Counted from the stretch's first letter, positions 36,001 through 45,290 are shown. The stretch: 64,000 nucleotides of DNA from JADLHS01 sp964594985 (GCA_964594985.1 CAZQNQ010000003.1:1-64000), one strand, 5' to 3'. Notes: generated by a model not told the origin, from the letters alone. Made by a program: numbers and translations.

Positions 36001-36578
36001 TTGAAGTTCAGTCCCGACACCTCGACCACATCGGATGCCCCGCTCAAATACTTCTTCGTGCTGCGCACCGTGGCGTTGTGCAACGTCACCAGTTTGAGGT
36101 CCAACCGCAGCCCGGACGACGAAGCTGAATCTGCCGCAGGCTTTTCCTCCGGTGTGGTTGCGCCGTCACTCTTGAGAAAATCCAGATTGCTCCGGCCATC
36201 CGCGTCTTCAACAATCGTCAGCACCGGCGATTCGAGCGTAAGCTCCGACACTTTGATGTTGCCGCGCAGGATGCTGAACAGACTGTAATTTGCCCGGGCT
36301 TCCTTGACCGTCAGCACCGGTTCGGCGTTCCACGGTTGGATTTTCACGTCCTGCAAAACCAACCGCCGGAACGGACTGACCTGCAATTCCGCCACTGTGA
36401 TGTCCGCCTTGAGCGCCTGGCTCAACTGCGGCAGGACCACCTTCTTCAGAAAAGCGGCGCTGGTCACGCCGAAGTAAAGCGCCACCAGCAGAAGCAGAAA
36501 ACCAAGTACGACCCAAAACAGTTTGCGTCGCCAGCTTTTGGGCCGGGGTGCTGCTGTTTTGATCCGTATCAGTGTCAT
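33057..36578 (-). CDS. AsmA-like envelope protein, 1173 residues
   Basis: The product has one N-terminal membrane helix (LFWVVLGFLLLLVALYFGVTS) followed by a very long beta-rich region. The start of the mature part (LKADITVAELQVSPFRRLVL) and the recurrent 30-40-residue strand pairs are typical of AsmA/TamB-like bridge proteins, which span the periplasm and help move phospholipids to the outer membrane. The C-terminal ~300 residues contain the conserved-looking DLGVPGYRYAVGLNAQSIPL and GGQLMASLDFKGAG, as in AsmA C-terminal domains. I use the ATG at 36578; a TTG at 36599 gives seven more residues. The lipid-transport role is from family knowledge. Confidence 0.82.
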   Translation of the reverse strand: MTLIRIKTAAPRPKSWRRKLFWVVLGFLLLLVALYFGVTSAAFLKKVVLPQLSQALKADITVAELQVSPFRRLVLQDVKIQPWNAEPVLTVKEARANYSLFSILRGNIKVSELTLESPVLTIVEDADGRSNLDFLKSDGATTPEEKPAADSASSSGLRLDLKLVTLHNATVRSTKKYLSGASDVVEVSGLNFKLQNLGNGQAGQVELALNVALAEAAQPNRAASSLAARLDGQFTFDLAPDLMPKAIKGGLNLSVTNATGALAELNALVAKLDCETTATEIKQVALRFNKAEVALGEVRVSGPLDLARREGKLKLEVLALDRRVLNLAGAAGGIDFGTTTINASTEIELLRGGSVISLAGRLEAADLQVVQQERTSPTLGLRCDYATTIDTTAKTVEVRFLNVSGSQNDEPFLQSELPHSLTIAWGEAAPQVNDASFSLTVAEFDLSQWRKFLGDKTLSGDIAGTLQLTARNDGRLLQVELTGHGEDFSARVGSNRINNVDGRLTARFSVADLKEIKLEGFRLELLHQAQSVFVATAFGGMQEGGAVADLELTAQVELAQLFSALRVPELSVSNGTFNLQTQVQQKDARQNVTGRFKLTDFSATQGDTQLTHLGAEFDFAVAAEDKIMEIQKLAGQLLVGDKPGGRIEAGGKIDLTGETAQGRVRVTFDEVNQELLRPFLAPALGSNQLTSVNVYSSAIVDFGVDQKFALQAETQITNLVVSTPEHPEGSEPLEIRFGVDVVVSNQVLNVRGCHLNLTPTERARNELNLAGSIDLSQADAISGRLKLSAEALDFTGYYDLFGTAPAPTTPTKSPPPEPSEPALEPEATVLPFQNFTCDVEIGHVYLHEVDVSNWRSTLKISGGQITLNPCMFAVNGGPVEVNAAADLGVPGYRYAVGLNAQSIPLPPLLNTFSSGAGDIGGQLMASLDFKGAGVTGASLQTNLTGQFHLMSTNMTLAIGNVRVPILNLVINTVLGLPDLISGLTGRWQSGQMRWAEEITARPIEVMLLTGGMESSRLEVKEALVKSAAFQVQSTGEIKFAPDPDDSTVHFPLRVSLGRQYAEKLGMVYFNTPANETYIALPNFLTIKGSINKVKTDFSQTGLLLLTGKSLGGVGLETGKAIGNVGLDAGKAVGDAGKFLFGTASGLFKPRVVNPGTNAPAASVTNNVAEPKNK

Positions 36579-36685
36579 CGTCGGGCCGGGGCTGACCAAG
36601 TTTCCTAGTCTGCAGCCTCATCGGAAGTCCAAGCGTATCGGAGGCGAGGATTTTATTAAAGTCAGAATTCCCCAGCCGCCGGTAG

Positions 36686-37666
36686 TTACATGGTGGCGTT
36701 GGCTTGCGCGATGATTTCGCGCGCGGTTTGTTGCACGGCGTCCCGCAACTGCGGCGGCTTCACGACCACAACATCGCTGCCCCAGCCCAATACCCAGCGC
36801 TGCACTTCGGGCAAACTCGACAGCTTGATCCGCAATTCCACGCCACCGCCTTTGAGTTCCTTAAGTTGCTGCGAGTCGTGCCACTTTTTCTCGCGGACAT
36901 AATCGGCCACCCGGGCATTGAAGCGCAGCACCACCTCGAATTCGCCCTCACCGGAATGAACGCCAAAGCTGTCGCGCAATCGTTTTTCCAGGGAAAATTT
37001 CTGCGGGCGGGGAAAATGTTTGCCGGTCTGTTTCACGGACTGCACCCGCGCGGGGACGAAAGTGCGGATATCTTTCCGCGCATGATCGTAGGCGAAAAGA
37101 TACCATTCGCCATTGATGTTCGCGAGATGGTAGGGATCAATCAGCCGGAACTCCCCTTCCCGGCTTCCGGCTTTGCGATACGTGAGTTCCAACTGACGGC
37201 GCTGCGCGGTGGCTTTGGCGAGAGTGTCAAAGATCTCCAGATTCAACACCGGCTCGGCCCGGGTGCGGAACGAAATGGTCTGCTCGATGTCCGCGAGGTT
37301 GAGCGAAATGGTGTCGGGCAACGATTGCTCGATCTTGCGGATGGCGCTGAGCAGCGGCTTCTCGAATTGCGTGCCGCGATATTGCTCCAAGGCTTTTTCT
37401 GCGATGACCAAGGCGACGAGTTCGCCCTCGGTGATGTGCATCGTCGGAAACGACGTCACCTCCCCCGTGTAGTGATAGCCGAAGCGCTGCGGATGATACT
37501 CGATGGGCAACTCCAGCCGGTCGCGCATGAAATCCAGATCGCGCTGGATGGACTTCGTGCTGACCTCCAGCTCGCGGGCGAGCGTGGTGGCGTTGGGGAA
37601 CTTGCCGGATTGCAGCGATTGATGGATGCGCAGCATCCGCTCGAGGGGCGGACGGTGCTTGGGCAT
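36686..37666 (-). CDS. WYL-domain transcriptional regulator (YafY type)
   Basis: The 326-residue product has an N-terminal winged helix-turn-helix (RMLRIHQSLQSGKFPNATTL, then STKSIQRDLDFMRDRL), a WYL domain in the middle (LIDPYHLANINGEWYLFAYD) and a C-terminal WCX extension (EVVLRFNARVADYVREKKW). Such proteins bind ligands or nucleic acid ends through the WYL fold and often control DNA-damage or defence genes. I start it at the ATG at 37666. An upstream ATG at 37690 lies inside a 43-bp sequence repeated at 47076-47118, so it is less likely to be coding. Confidence 0.9.
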   Translation of the reverse strand: MPKHRPPLERMLRIHQSLQSGKFPNATTLARELEVSTKSIQRDLDFMRDRLELPIEYHPQRFGYHYTGEVTSFPTMHITEGELVALVIAEKALEQYRGTQFEKPLLSAIRKIEQSLPDTISLNLADIEQTISFRTRAEPVLNLEIFDTLAKATAQRRQLELTYRKAGSREGEFRLIDPYHLANINGEWYLFAYDHARKDIRTFVPARVQSVKQTGKHFPRPQKFSLEKRLRDSFGVHSGEGEFEVVLRFNARVADYVREKKWHDSQQLKELKGGGVELRIKLSSLPEVQRWVLGWGSDVVVVKPPQLRDAVQQTAREIIAQANATM

Positions 37667-37707
37667 TGGGGCGGAAACCTCGCGTGTCATTCACTGATGA
37701 GATAGCG
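37665..37707. repeat. 43-bp sequence duplicated at 47076-47118
   Basis: The stretch begins at the WYL gene start codon and covers its upstream region (GGCGGAAACCTCGCGTGTCA is part of it). An identical 43-bp copy lies 9.4 kb away in the same orientation, with weaker similarity continuing about 25 bp further. No gene follows the second copy. Confidence 0.85.
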
Positions 37708-37741
37708 GAGTTGGCAACGATGGGCAATCCGGTAGTCTCAC

Positions 37742-38044
37742 GCGGGCGTGACTGGAACTGCCGTTCAATTTTTGTTGGAGTTCAAGCTTTAGAGCCTGTC
37801 GGAAAACTCCTCGCTGGAAACCCGGAGCAAGGATGCTCCGGGCACCCGCGGGCAGGATGCCCGCGCTACGCCGTAACGCAGGCATCCCTGCCTGCGGGTT
37901 CGGGCGGCATCCCTGCCGCCAGTTCCGGGTTTTCAAACCGGCTCTTAGCTTGTTTCCGACCGCCACCCTCCCTGCCGGACAAGCTAAAGCTTGAACTCCA
38001 ACGGAGCGCTCGGCACCAGGGAACGGCAGTTCCAGTCACACCCG
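37742..38044. repeat. Three-layer nested palindrome between the WYL and LuxR-type genes
   Basis: Outer layer: GGCGTGACTGGAACTGCCG (37745-37763) faces CGGCAGTTCCAGTCACACC (38024-38042). Middle layer: TTGGAGTTCAAGCTTTAG (37776-37793) faces CTAAAGCTTGAACTCCAA (37983-38000). Inner layer, about 37821-37930: four hairpins with variable stems and loops based on AGGA on the left and TCCC on the right (for example GGCGGCA-TCCC-TGCCGCC). The 455-bp gap 37691-38145 contains only this. Confidence 0.85.
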
Positions 38045-38145
38045 TCTCAAGCTCTTCCGTTTGCTGATCCGCAACCAATTTACGCCCCGATTTAGGCAAA
38101 AACAACGGATCCACCGGATCGATCGCAGGCTAATGTCCTGGTGAA

Positions 38146-38556
38146 ATGAAGGCCACGAAAAGAGCGTCTTCCAGCGTCGCCGCGATCAGAACTTCCCAGA
38201 GGATCCCCCTCGGCTCTGCTTTGCTCAACGACATGGCGTGGGCTGAAACCGCACGTTCTTTGAATCTCTCAAAGCGTGAACTGCAAATCACGCGCGGTGT
38301 ATTCGACAATCTGACCGAGCGGGCGACTGCTGCCGCTTTGCACATTTCTGAGCACACCATCCACGAACATTTCAATCGCCTTTTCAAAAAGCTCCGCGTG
38401 ACCACGCGTGGTCAATTGATTCTTCGGGTCATAAATGAGTTCTTGTCTCTCACGCTCTCGGGAACGGGTTGCTTGCCTCCCATCTGTCCGAACCACACCA
38501 ACGGGCGTTGCCGGGTGCGGGATGAAGCCAGCGGGTTGAATTGCGGTGTCGGCTGA
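38146..38556 (+). CDS. Small LuxR/GerE-type helix-turn-helix protein
   Basis: The 136-residue product is mainly a GerE-type DNA-binding domain: LSKRELQITRGVFDNLTERA, then AALHISEHTIHEHFNRLFKKL and VTTRGQL. There is no receiver domain, only a short N-terminus and a Cys-containing tail (GCLPPICPNHTNGRC). It lies 85 bp upstream of the giant secreted-protein gene on the same strand and could control it; that link is positional only. Confidence 0.8.
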   Translation: MKATKRASSSVAAIRTSQRIPLGSALLNDMAWAETARSLNLSKRELQITRGVFDNLTERATAAALHISEHTIHEHFNRLFKKLRVTTRGQLILRVINEFLSLTLSGTGCLPPICPNHTNGRCRVRDEASGLNCGVG

Positions 38557-38641
38557 ATAGCCTACTTCCACCCAGTGGCGGGTTCGGATACAAAAGGGTG
38601 CAACGGGTTCAAAAGGTCCAAAAGTCCGAACCGGCACGCTT

Positions 38642-41600
38642 ATGAAAACCTCATCCTGTTTCTTCTCTCCGATCGCGCTCGGGGTCTGCCTCGCGGCGGC
38701 GGCGTTTTTCGCCTCCAATCTTCATGCTCAGATTGCCAGGACCAATGCGCTGGCATTCGCAACTGGCGATACGAACGCACTCAGGGAAAACGTCGCGGCG
38801 TTACAAACGCGTGTAGTGGGTACCGTGCCCCGCGCGCTGGCTGAGGTTCAAAGTACCAACCAACTCGTGAAAACGGCAGAGGGCCACGGGGTGCTTGATG
38901 CACGCCAGGTGCGGGCGCTGATGCTGGCGGAGAAAGCTCAAGCCACGTTGGAACCGCCGGGCGGCGCATGGGAGTCCTTGGTCGTGAACAATCATCTGCT
39001 GAATGTGAATTTTGCCGACAACACAAAAGCAGGTTTCGCCGCCATCGGCCAAACAGATAACGACTATTGGAATCCGTACGTCATGCCGTATTACTCCCTG
39101 GGCACGTTGCAGAACATTTTGTGGTCGGACCAGAGCGGCTCGCCAGTGGACATCACTGTGGCCAACGCTCCCGGCCAATGGGGCAATGGATTTTGCGTGG
39201 ACCCGATGTACGCCTCATTCATTTATCCCTGGGATTCCGGCCACATCACCGTGACGATTGCCGACCTGCCGGCGGACACGTATGACTTTTACGTCTATGC
39301 CACGCGGGCCTCGGATAACGGCGCACCGGTGATTGAGTTCCTGCGAGCCGGCGTGAGCCTCTGGACGAAGGGCACGACGTTGTGGGGTCATGGTTGGTAT
39401 TCGACTTACTGGGACGAGCACGAGCAATACGTGCGTTTCCGCAATATCGCCGTGGACAATCCATCCATCACGCTGGACATCTATCCTGATGCAATGGGTT
39501 ATGCCTCGATCAGCGGTATTCAGATTGTGCCATCATGGGCGATCCCGCTGGAGCAACCGGTCATTACTAAACTGCTCAACGTGGATTTTGCCGCATGTAG
39601 TCCGCCTTACAAGACCGGCCCTGCCGCCGTCGGATTAGGCGCGAACGACTTCTGGAACAAGGACTGTCATCTCTGGATGCAGGCGGTCACCCTGCCGGAT
39701 TTGAAATGGTCCGATCAGACCGTCAGCCCGGTCGCTATGACGGTGCGGAATGGGCCCGGCACCTGGGGCAATGCGTTGCCTGACCCGATGTTCCATAGCT
39801 ATATGTATTCGCACGACGGCGGCAACATCACCATCACCCTTACCGACCTGCCTGCGGGCGTCTGCGATGTCTATCTCTACGGCCACACGCCTACTGTGGA
39901 TGACAATGCGGTGTTCGAGCTGTGGAGCGACGAGGTGAATTGGGGCACAAAGGGCACGAGCCTCATCGGCGACGGCCCGACTTACGCCACGTGGGAAGTG
40001 GGTCAGCAATACGTGCGGTTCAAGGACGTGACCGTGACGGCCGGCAAACCGCTCATCATCCACGCCAAACACACCACCTACGGTTACAATAACGTCAGCG
40101 GAATGCAGATCGCCTACACCGGCGCCGCCGATACAGACGCGGATGGATTGCCGGACGGCTGGGAACGGCGCTGCTTCGGCAATCTGGATCAAATTGCCAA
40201 TGCTGACACCGATGGCGATGGCCTCACGAACTTGCGCGAGTATCAACTGGACACCGATCCCACACGCACAGATAGCAATGCCAACGGGATTTCCGACCTG
40301 TACGATTTCGAGAAGGTGTGGGTGGAAGACGGCACCCCGCAGGGCGGCTACGAAATGGGCGACAACGAAGGGTGGAATTGGGTGAGCTATTGGTATGACG
40401 GCGACGGCTGGAGCGGCCAGGCGGTGTATCCGCATTCGGGGCGGACATGGGACCCGCTCATGCATGTGTCGGAACTCGTTCCCGGGGACATGCACCAGCA
40501 TTACTTTTGGTCTTCGCTTCCAACGATGCGGCCCGGCGTCGGCGACGTGCTTTACGCTTACGTCAATCTCGATTCCAGTTATCCGCCCTCCGAGGTGATG
40601 CTGCAATGGTATGTGGTGGATGAAAACGGCTCCGGTTCGTGGGAACACCGGGCTTACTGGGGCGCCGACCTGATTGCTTGGGGCGCAGGTGGCACGGCGA
40701 GCCGGTATCCCGTCGGTGCGTTGCCAACAGCGGGCCAATGGGTACGGTTGGAAGTGCTGGCCAGTGCGGTGGGATTGGAAGGCAAGATCGTGGAAGGCAT
40801 GGCCTTCACGCTGCACGGCGGACGCGCCGCTTGGGACAGCGCGGGCACCATCAAGCCCGACCACGATGGCGACGGGCTCCCCGACACTTGGGAAATGCAG
40901 TACTTCGGCAACCTCCTCCAGACCGCAACTGACGACAATGACGGGGACGGATTGTCAAACCTCTATGAGTATAGGCTCGGTTACAATCCCACCGACCCGT
41001 ACACTGGCGGAAGCCTTGTCAGTGATGCTGACAAGGATTTTGACGGCGACCTCCTCTCAAACCTTGCTGAAATCAACCACTATGGATCGGACCCGGCAAA
41101 TGCCCACACATTTAATCCATCCATAACAGACGCAGAATACAAAGCCACCGGACGATCCGATGGGGCATCCGGCGTCTATTTGGCGGGTCCATATTTCCCA
41201 GGCGGTAATCAGATTCAATTCATCCTCCTTGGGGCGGACGAAGCCACAGCTTGGGACCTTTACATCACGCCAGACTTTAACCCGGGCTACAAATGGGTGC
41301 GTTATTACAGCGGCAGTCCGGGGCAGACCGTGTTCACCTGCCCAACTCCGCCAGGGTTTATGAACTTTTTCCGCGCGGGACTGGCTTCCGATTTCGATAG
41401 TGACGGCCTCACGGATGGTTACGAAGCGCTGGTTTCAAAGACGGTACTGAACAACCGGTTGACTGATGGCGATATTCTACCCGACGGTTGGGAAGTGGAA
41501 TTCGGATTGAGTCCCTTGCTGCCCGAAACTCCCGACAGCCCTAACCAGCCCCACGCTGATGGCAATTACGGGAATCCAGATAACGACGCAGTGGTGAACC

Positions 41601-44443
41601 GGGATGAATTCACCGGTGGCTCTGATCCGAAGAAGCACAATGTTAACGAGCAGCCCCGCAGGATTGTTTCCGTCACGGTCCCGGATCCGACAGCCTCGGA
41701 AGAAGGGGACGCCGCGACGTTCCTGATCACCCGAACCGGCAATCTCGGCACCTCGTTGACTGTCTATTACGTTCTGGGCGGTAGCGCGACGATAGGGTCT
41801 GACTATGGACTGAATCCAACGCCTTCCGAGCAATATCCGAGGTATTCCATCACCATTCCCCAAGGTTCGGCAAGCCGGGAACTGCACATCATGCCGGTCG
41901 CAGATAGTTTGGGAGAAGGGCCGGAAACAGTGATCATTGGCATCATGCCGGATCCGTCGGATCAATACGTTGTGGCCGCGCATCCGCATCGTGCAACGGC
42001 GACAATACGGGACCGCGTCTGCCACACTTACGAGGTAAATGAGGACTTTTTGCAGGGTCTGCTTGTCGGCACGGAAACCAGAACCGGCGACGAAAGCGGC
42101 CGTGTCTATTTGCAGCCTTCATCAGAGGCGCAGTTCCCGTATGTTAACATCGCCTGTTCCTATAATCGGGGAACGGTGGTCCGCATCAACGTGAACAACG
42201 GCACCATCGTCGGCGAGTATCGCACCAGTCCCGATAACATTTACGGGAATCCCTCGCGGACGACCGTGGATCAATACGGGAACGTGTGGGTGGCCAATCG
42301 CGATGATAGCTTGAATGGGAAAGGCTCCATCACGCGCATCGGGTTGCTCATCCCCGGGCCGCAAACCACGCGGTGGACGAAGCTTCCCAACGGGACGTAT
42401 CAGCAGGCCGCAAACGGCCAGTATTTCAAAGCTCCTTTTGAATACAATACCTGCTTGGACCGCGATGGCGACGGCTACATCCGAACCTCGCGAGGGCTTG
42501 CCGACATCCTGCGGTGGACTAATCAGCGCAACGGCGCGACTGCGGTGGACAGCATGGGCGGCGTTTCGACGGCCGAGGACGAAGCCATTTTGGAATATGT
42601 TCGCGTCGAAGGCTCTGGAACGCGAACGATTGCAGTGGACAAGTTTAATGACATTTGGGTCGGCGGCACAGGATCGGGACAGCACCAAAAGGTGGATGGA
42701 TTGCTGGCTCAAGTTCTCCCTGAAACGGTTTTCTCTCCCGGGTGCGGCGGTTACGGCGGACTGATTGATGCAAATGGCGTCTTGTGGTCGGCCAGGGGAA
42801 GCGACTATAGCCTCCTGCGTTTTGTGCCCCCCGCGGTCCTTCCGCCTTCGTCCAGCGATTGGCAATGCCTTGGAGCGGAGCATGGCAACTATGGTTTGGG
42901 AATTGATCCGCAAACAGGAAAAATCTGGCACACCGATTATGATTATGGGACGGTTTATACTTGGAATCCAGATGGGACGCCTGTAGCCGGCCCTTATGCG
43001 ACCGGGGGGGCAAGCCCAAGAGGCGTGGTCGTAGATAACAATGGCGACGTGTGGATCGCAAATTCAGGAGGAAACTCGGTCGGGCACTTGCGAACCGACG
43101 GCACATTCATTGGCACTGTGGACCTCATTTGGAATGGAACCTACGGATTCACGCCCACGGGCGTGGCTGTGGACGCGGATGGCAAAATCTGGGTAACCTG
43201 TTTGGATTCCTACAATGCCATGCGTATTGATCCTGACGCAGGCCCAACCATCAACGGACACAAACTTGGCGCGGTTGAGGTCGCTGTGGATTTGGGCGAT
43301 GGCAGCGGACACCAACCGCCTTACAATTACGCGGCCTTGCCGTATAATTACAGCGACATGACAGGCTTCAACAACCAGATCGTGAATCCCGGCGGTTGTC
43401 CGTTGAAAGGATACTGGACAGTCGTTGAGGACGGGCATTGGCCGAGTGCGATTTGGAGCACGGCGTCTTGGACGGGTAATACTCCCACCGGTACGAGCAT
43501 CGAGGTCTGGGTACGTTCGGATGATGACCGGACGGCACTTTCGACGAAACAATTCGTGCAGGTCAACAACGGTGTCCCGCTGACAGCCATCCGCGGGCGT
43601 TATTTGGAAGTCCGAGTGAGTCTGACACGAGACGCTTGCGAGAAAGACCCGTATCTCGAAAACCTGACGATCTGCCGGCAGAGTCCCACACTGACTTTGA
43701 TTTACCCGCCCCAAGATCAAAGTGTGGAGGAAGGTCAAGACACAGAGTTACAAGTCGTCGCCATCGGGGCTGAGCCGATAACTTACCAATGGTTCCGCAA
43801 TGGCCAGGAGATTCTCGGGTTGAACAGTCCAGTCGTGCAGATTTCCGCTGCGGATTGCCTGGACGCTGGAGAATACACTGTTCATATCACGGATGCCTTC
43901 GAGGACGAACTGGACGCCGGATCGGCGTTCCTCACCGTGTATCCACGTCCAATCAGCATCCCGCTTGCCGGCAAGGCGTCGCGGTATCCGGCCGAGATTA
44001 CGGTGTCTGGCGCGCCCGAAACCGTTTCCTACGTTATGGTGGCGCTATATGATTTCAACCACTCGCGACCTGACGACGTGGATATTCTGCTGGTGTCGCC
44101 AACGGGAAAGAAAATCATCCTCATGTCGGATGCCGGCAGCACCACGCCGGTGTCGCACGCGAATCTCTTTTTCGCCTATGTCTATGGTGCGCCACCGGAT
44201 GAAAGCCCAATCCCGTCGAACCAAGATAGCTACTTCGGGGACTGGAATTACGGGGAGCAGGAGACCTCCTTCCCGCTGGCGTCGGGCGGCGATCCCGACC
44301 CACCCAACGGCCCGTACACCGACACGTTGGCGGACCTCAACGGCGTGAACCCGAACGGGGTCTGGCGGCTTTACATCGTGGATGACACCAATGATCGCGC
44401 GGGTTTCATCGCGGGATCATGGTGCTTGATTCTGCAACCATAG
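38642..44443 (+). CDS. Giant secreted multidomain protein with P-domain C-terminus (1933 residues)
   Basis: After a signal peptide (ending FFASNLHAQ) come two homologous ~190-residue domains (LLNVNFADNTKAG..., LLNVDFAACSPPY...). Then Asp-rich thrombospondin type-3-like segments (DADGLPDGWERRCFGN, DTDGDGLTNLREY) alternate with beta-sandwich modules. Next is a Calx-beta domain near residue 1010 (VPDPTASEEGDAATFLITRTG), a beta-propeller with NHL/Vgb-like blades (TTVDQYGNVWVANRDD, VVVDNNGDVWIANSGGN), an Ig-like domain near 1690 and a proprotein-convertase P-domain at ~1775-1933 (NPNGVWRLYIVDDTNDRAG). No protease domain is visible. It probably acts at the cell surface or is released; binding or adhesion is inference. 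Its last ~50 codons are duplicated twice downstream. Confidence 0.85.
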   Translation: MKTSSCFFSPIALGVCLAAAAFFASNLHAQIARTNALAFATGDTNALRENVAALQTRVVGTVPRALAEVQSTNQLVKTAEGHGVLDARQVRALMLAEKAQATLEPPGGAWESLVVNNHLLNVNFADNTKAGFAAIGQTDNDYWNPYVMPYYSLGTLQNILWSDQSGSPVDITVANAPGQWGNGFCVDPMYASFIYPWDSGHITVTIADLPADTYDFYVYATRASDNGAPVIEFLRAGVSLWTKGTTLWGHGWYSTYWDEHEQYVRFRNIAVDNPSITLDIYPDAMGYASISGIQIVPSWAIPLEQPVITKLLNVDFAACSPPYKTGPAAVGLGANDFWNKDCHLWMQAVTLPDLKWSDQTVSPVAMTVRNGPGTWGNALPDPMFHSYMYSHDGGNITITLTDLPAGVCDVYLYGHTPTVDDNAVFELWSDEVNWGTKGTSLIGDGPTYATWEVGQQYVRFKDVTVTAGKPLIIHAKHTTYGYNNVSGMQIAYTGAADTDADGLPDGWERRCFGNLDQIANADTDGDGLTNLREYQLDTDPTRTDSNANGISDLYDFEKVWVEDGTPQGGYEMGDNEGWNWVSYWYDGDGWSGQAVYPHSGRTWDPLMHVSELVPGDMHQHYFWSSLPTMRPGVGDVLYAYVNLDSSYPPSEVMLQWYVVDENGSGSWEHRAYWGADLIAWGAGGTASRYPVGALPTAGQWVRLEVLASAVGLEGKIVEGMAFTLHGGRAAWDSAGTIKPDHDGDGLPDTWEMQYFGNLLQTATDDNDGDGLSNLYEYRLGYNPTDPYTGGSLVSDADKDFDGDLLSNLAEINHYGSDPANAHTFNPSITDAEYKATGRSDGASGVYLAGPYFPGGNQIQFILLGADEATAWDLYITPDFNPGYKWVRYYSGSPGQTVFTCPTPPGFMNFFRAGLASDFDSDGLTDGYEALVSKTVLNNRLTDGDILPDGWEVEFGLSPLLPETPDSPNQPHADGNYGNPDNDAVVNRDEFTGGSDPKKHNVNEQPRRIVSVTVPDPTASEEGDAATFLITRTGNLGTSLTVYYVLGGSATIGSDYGLNPTPSEQYPRYSITIPQGSASRELHIMPVADSLGEGPETVIIGIMPDPSDQYVVAAHPHRATATIRDRVCHTYEVNEDFLQGLLVGTETRTGDESGRVYLQPSSEAQFPYVNIACSYNRGTVVRINVNNGTIVGEYRTSPDNIYGNPSRTTVDQYGNVWVANRDDSLNGKGSITRIGLLIPGPQTTRWTKLPNGTYQQAANGQYFKAPFEYNTCLDRDGDGYIRTSRGLADILRWTNQRNGATAVDSMGGVSTAEDEAILEYVRVEGSGTRTIAVDKFNDIWVGGTGSGQHQKVDGLLAQVLPETVFSPGCGGYGGLIDANGVLWSARGSDYSLLRFVPPAVLPPSSSDWQCLGAEHGNYGLGIDPQTGKIWHTDYDYGTVYTWNPDGTPVAGPYATGGASPRGVVVDNNGDVWIANSGGNSVGHLRTDGTFIGTVDLIWNGTYGFTPTGVAVDADGKIWVTCLDSYNAMRIDPDAGPTINGHKLGAVEVAVDLGDGSGHQPPYNYAALPYNYSDMTGFNNQIVNPGGCPLKGYWTVVEDGHWPSAIWSTASWTGNTPTGTSIEVWVRSDDDRTALSTKQFVQVNNGVPLTAIRGRYLEVRVSLTRDACEKDPYLENLTICRQSPTLTLIYPPQDQSVEEGQDTELQVVAIGAEPITYQWFRNGQEILGLNSPVVQISAADCLDAGEYTVHITDAFEDELDAGSAFLTVYPRPISIPLAGKASRYPAEITVSGAPETVSYVMVALYDFNHSRPDDVDILLVSPTGKKIILMSDAGSTTPVSHANLFFAYVYGAPPDESPIPSNQDSYFGDWNYGEQETSFPLASGGDPDPPNGPYTDTLADLNGVNPNGVWRLYIVDDTNDRAGFIAGSWCLILQP

Positions 44444-44454
44444 GGAGACGCGCC

Positions 44455-45102
44455 ATGAAACTTCGCACGATGATTCTTCCGCTGGTGTTTGTGGTTGTTG
44501 CTCTGTTCGCGAGCGACACGTATGCTCAGGGCCACTTCCTGCGCACAATCAGGTTTAATGGGCCACCCACGATTCCTCCGGGAACCGATATCGGAGTGAC
44601 GTACTATTACGAAGACAGCATGACATTCAGGCCAATAAACATGGGCGATCAGTTCGGCCGGATGGGGGGAGGGAGAACGGTTTTCCCGGAGAATGGGTCT
44701 GCATTCTTGATCCTCGCGGCTTTCGATTCCTTATCAGGCTCGCGCGGAGTTGTCAGCCGCTTCGGTCTTTTTTCCGTGGACTTATCGGAATTTAGCACGC
44801 TCTACCAATACCCGCAGACGGTGCAATTTGTTGGATACCGCCTTGACGGGAGCATTGTCACGACTGAATTCACAACCGACGGAATCATAGATGGGACAGG
44901 GCCGCTGGCAGATTTCGAGACGTTTTATTTTGATAACCGGTTTTCCGATCTCGTGAGGTTTGAAGCGCCGTCACACGCGTATGCGTTGGATAACTTGGTG
45001 TTCTTCGATGTGGTTCCCGAACCCGGCACGGGCGCTTTGTTTGTTCTCGGAGCCGCGCTCCTCGGCATCCGGTTCATCAAACGAAGGCGGAGGTCCTCTT
45101 GA
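44455..45102 (+). CDS. PEP-CTERM surface protein, copy 1
   Basis: The 215-residue product has a signal peptide (ending LFASDTYAQG), a beta-rich mature domain starting HFLRTIRFNGPP, and a C-terminal exosortase-type sorting signal: VPEPGTGALFVLG, a hydrophobic helix and basic RRRRSS. PEP-CTERM proteins are handled by EpsH-like exosortases and end up outside the cell, often with exopolysaccharide. The ATG at 44455 follows a GGGAGA and lies 11 bp after the stop of the giant gene. Copies 2 and 3 are close paralogues. Confidence 0.92.
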   Translation: MKLRTMILPLVFVVVALFASDTYAQGHFLRTIRFNGPPTIPPGTDIGVTYYYEDSMTFRPINMGDQFGRMGGGRTVFPENGSAFLILAAFDSLSGSRGVVSRFGLFSVDLSEFSTLYQYPQTVQFVGYRLDGSIVTTEFTTDGIIDGTGPLADFETFYFDNRFSDLVRFEAPSHAYALDNLVFFDVVPEPGTGALFVLGAALLGIRFIKRRRRSS

Positions 45103-45281
45103 AACTTGGAACCGCCTTCCCGTCCGGAAATCCTAGTCCGCCCGCAGGACCATATTCCACGGACTTGAGCCTGCTGATTGGAATCAATCCGAACGGGGTC
45201 TGGCGGCTTTACATCGTGGATGATACCAATGATCGCGCGGGTTTCATCGCTGGGTCATGGTGTTTGCTTCTCCAACCATAG
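45099..45281 (+). pseudogene. Duplicated P-domain tail, fragment 1
   Basis: The 60-codon frame starts at a TTG overlapping the stop of PEP-CTERM copy 1. From residue 8 on it matches the last ~50 residues of the giant protein (GINPNGVWRLYIVDDTNDRA, then GFIAGSWCLLLQP). It has no signal peptide and no other part of the gene, so it is a by-product of tandem duplication. It could be translated by coupling, but no function is apparent. Confidence 0.85.
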
Positions 45282-45290
45282 AGGGGAACC

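Noticed and set aside
37667..37690. Upstream ATG for the WYL regulator
   Set aside because: It lies within a 43-bp sequence that is repeated elsewhere without a gene, so the start at 37666 is preferred.
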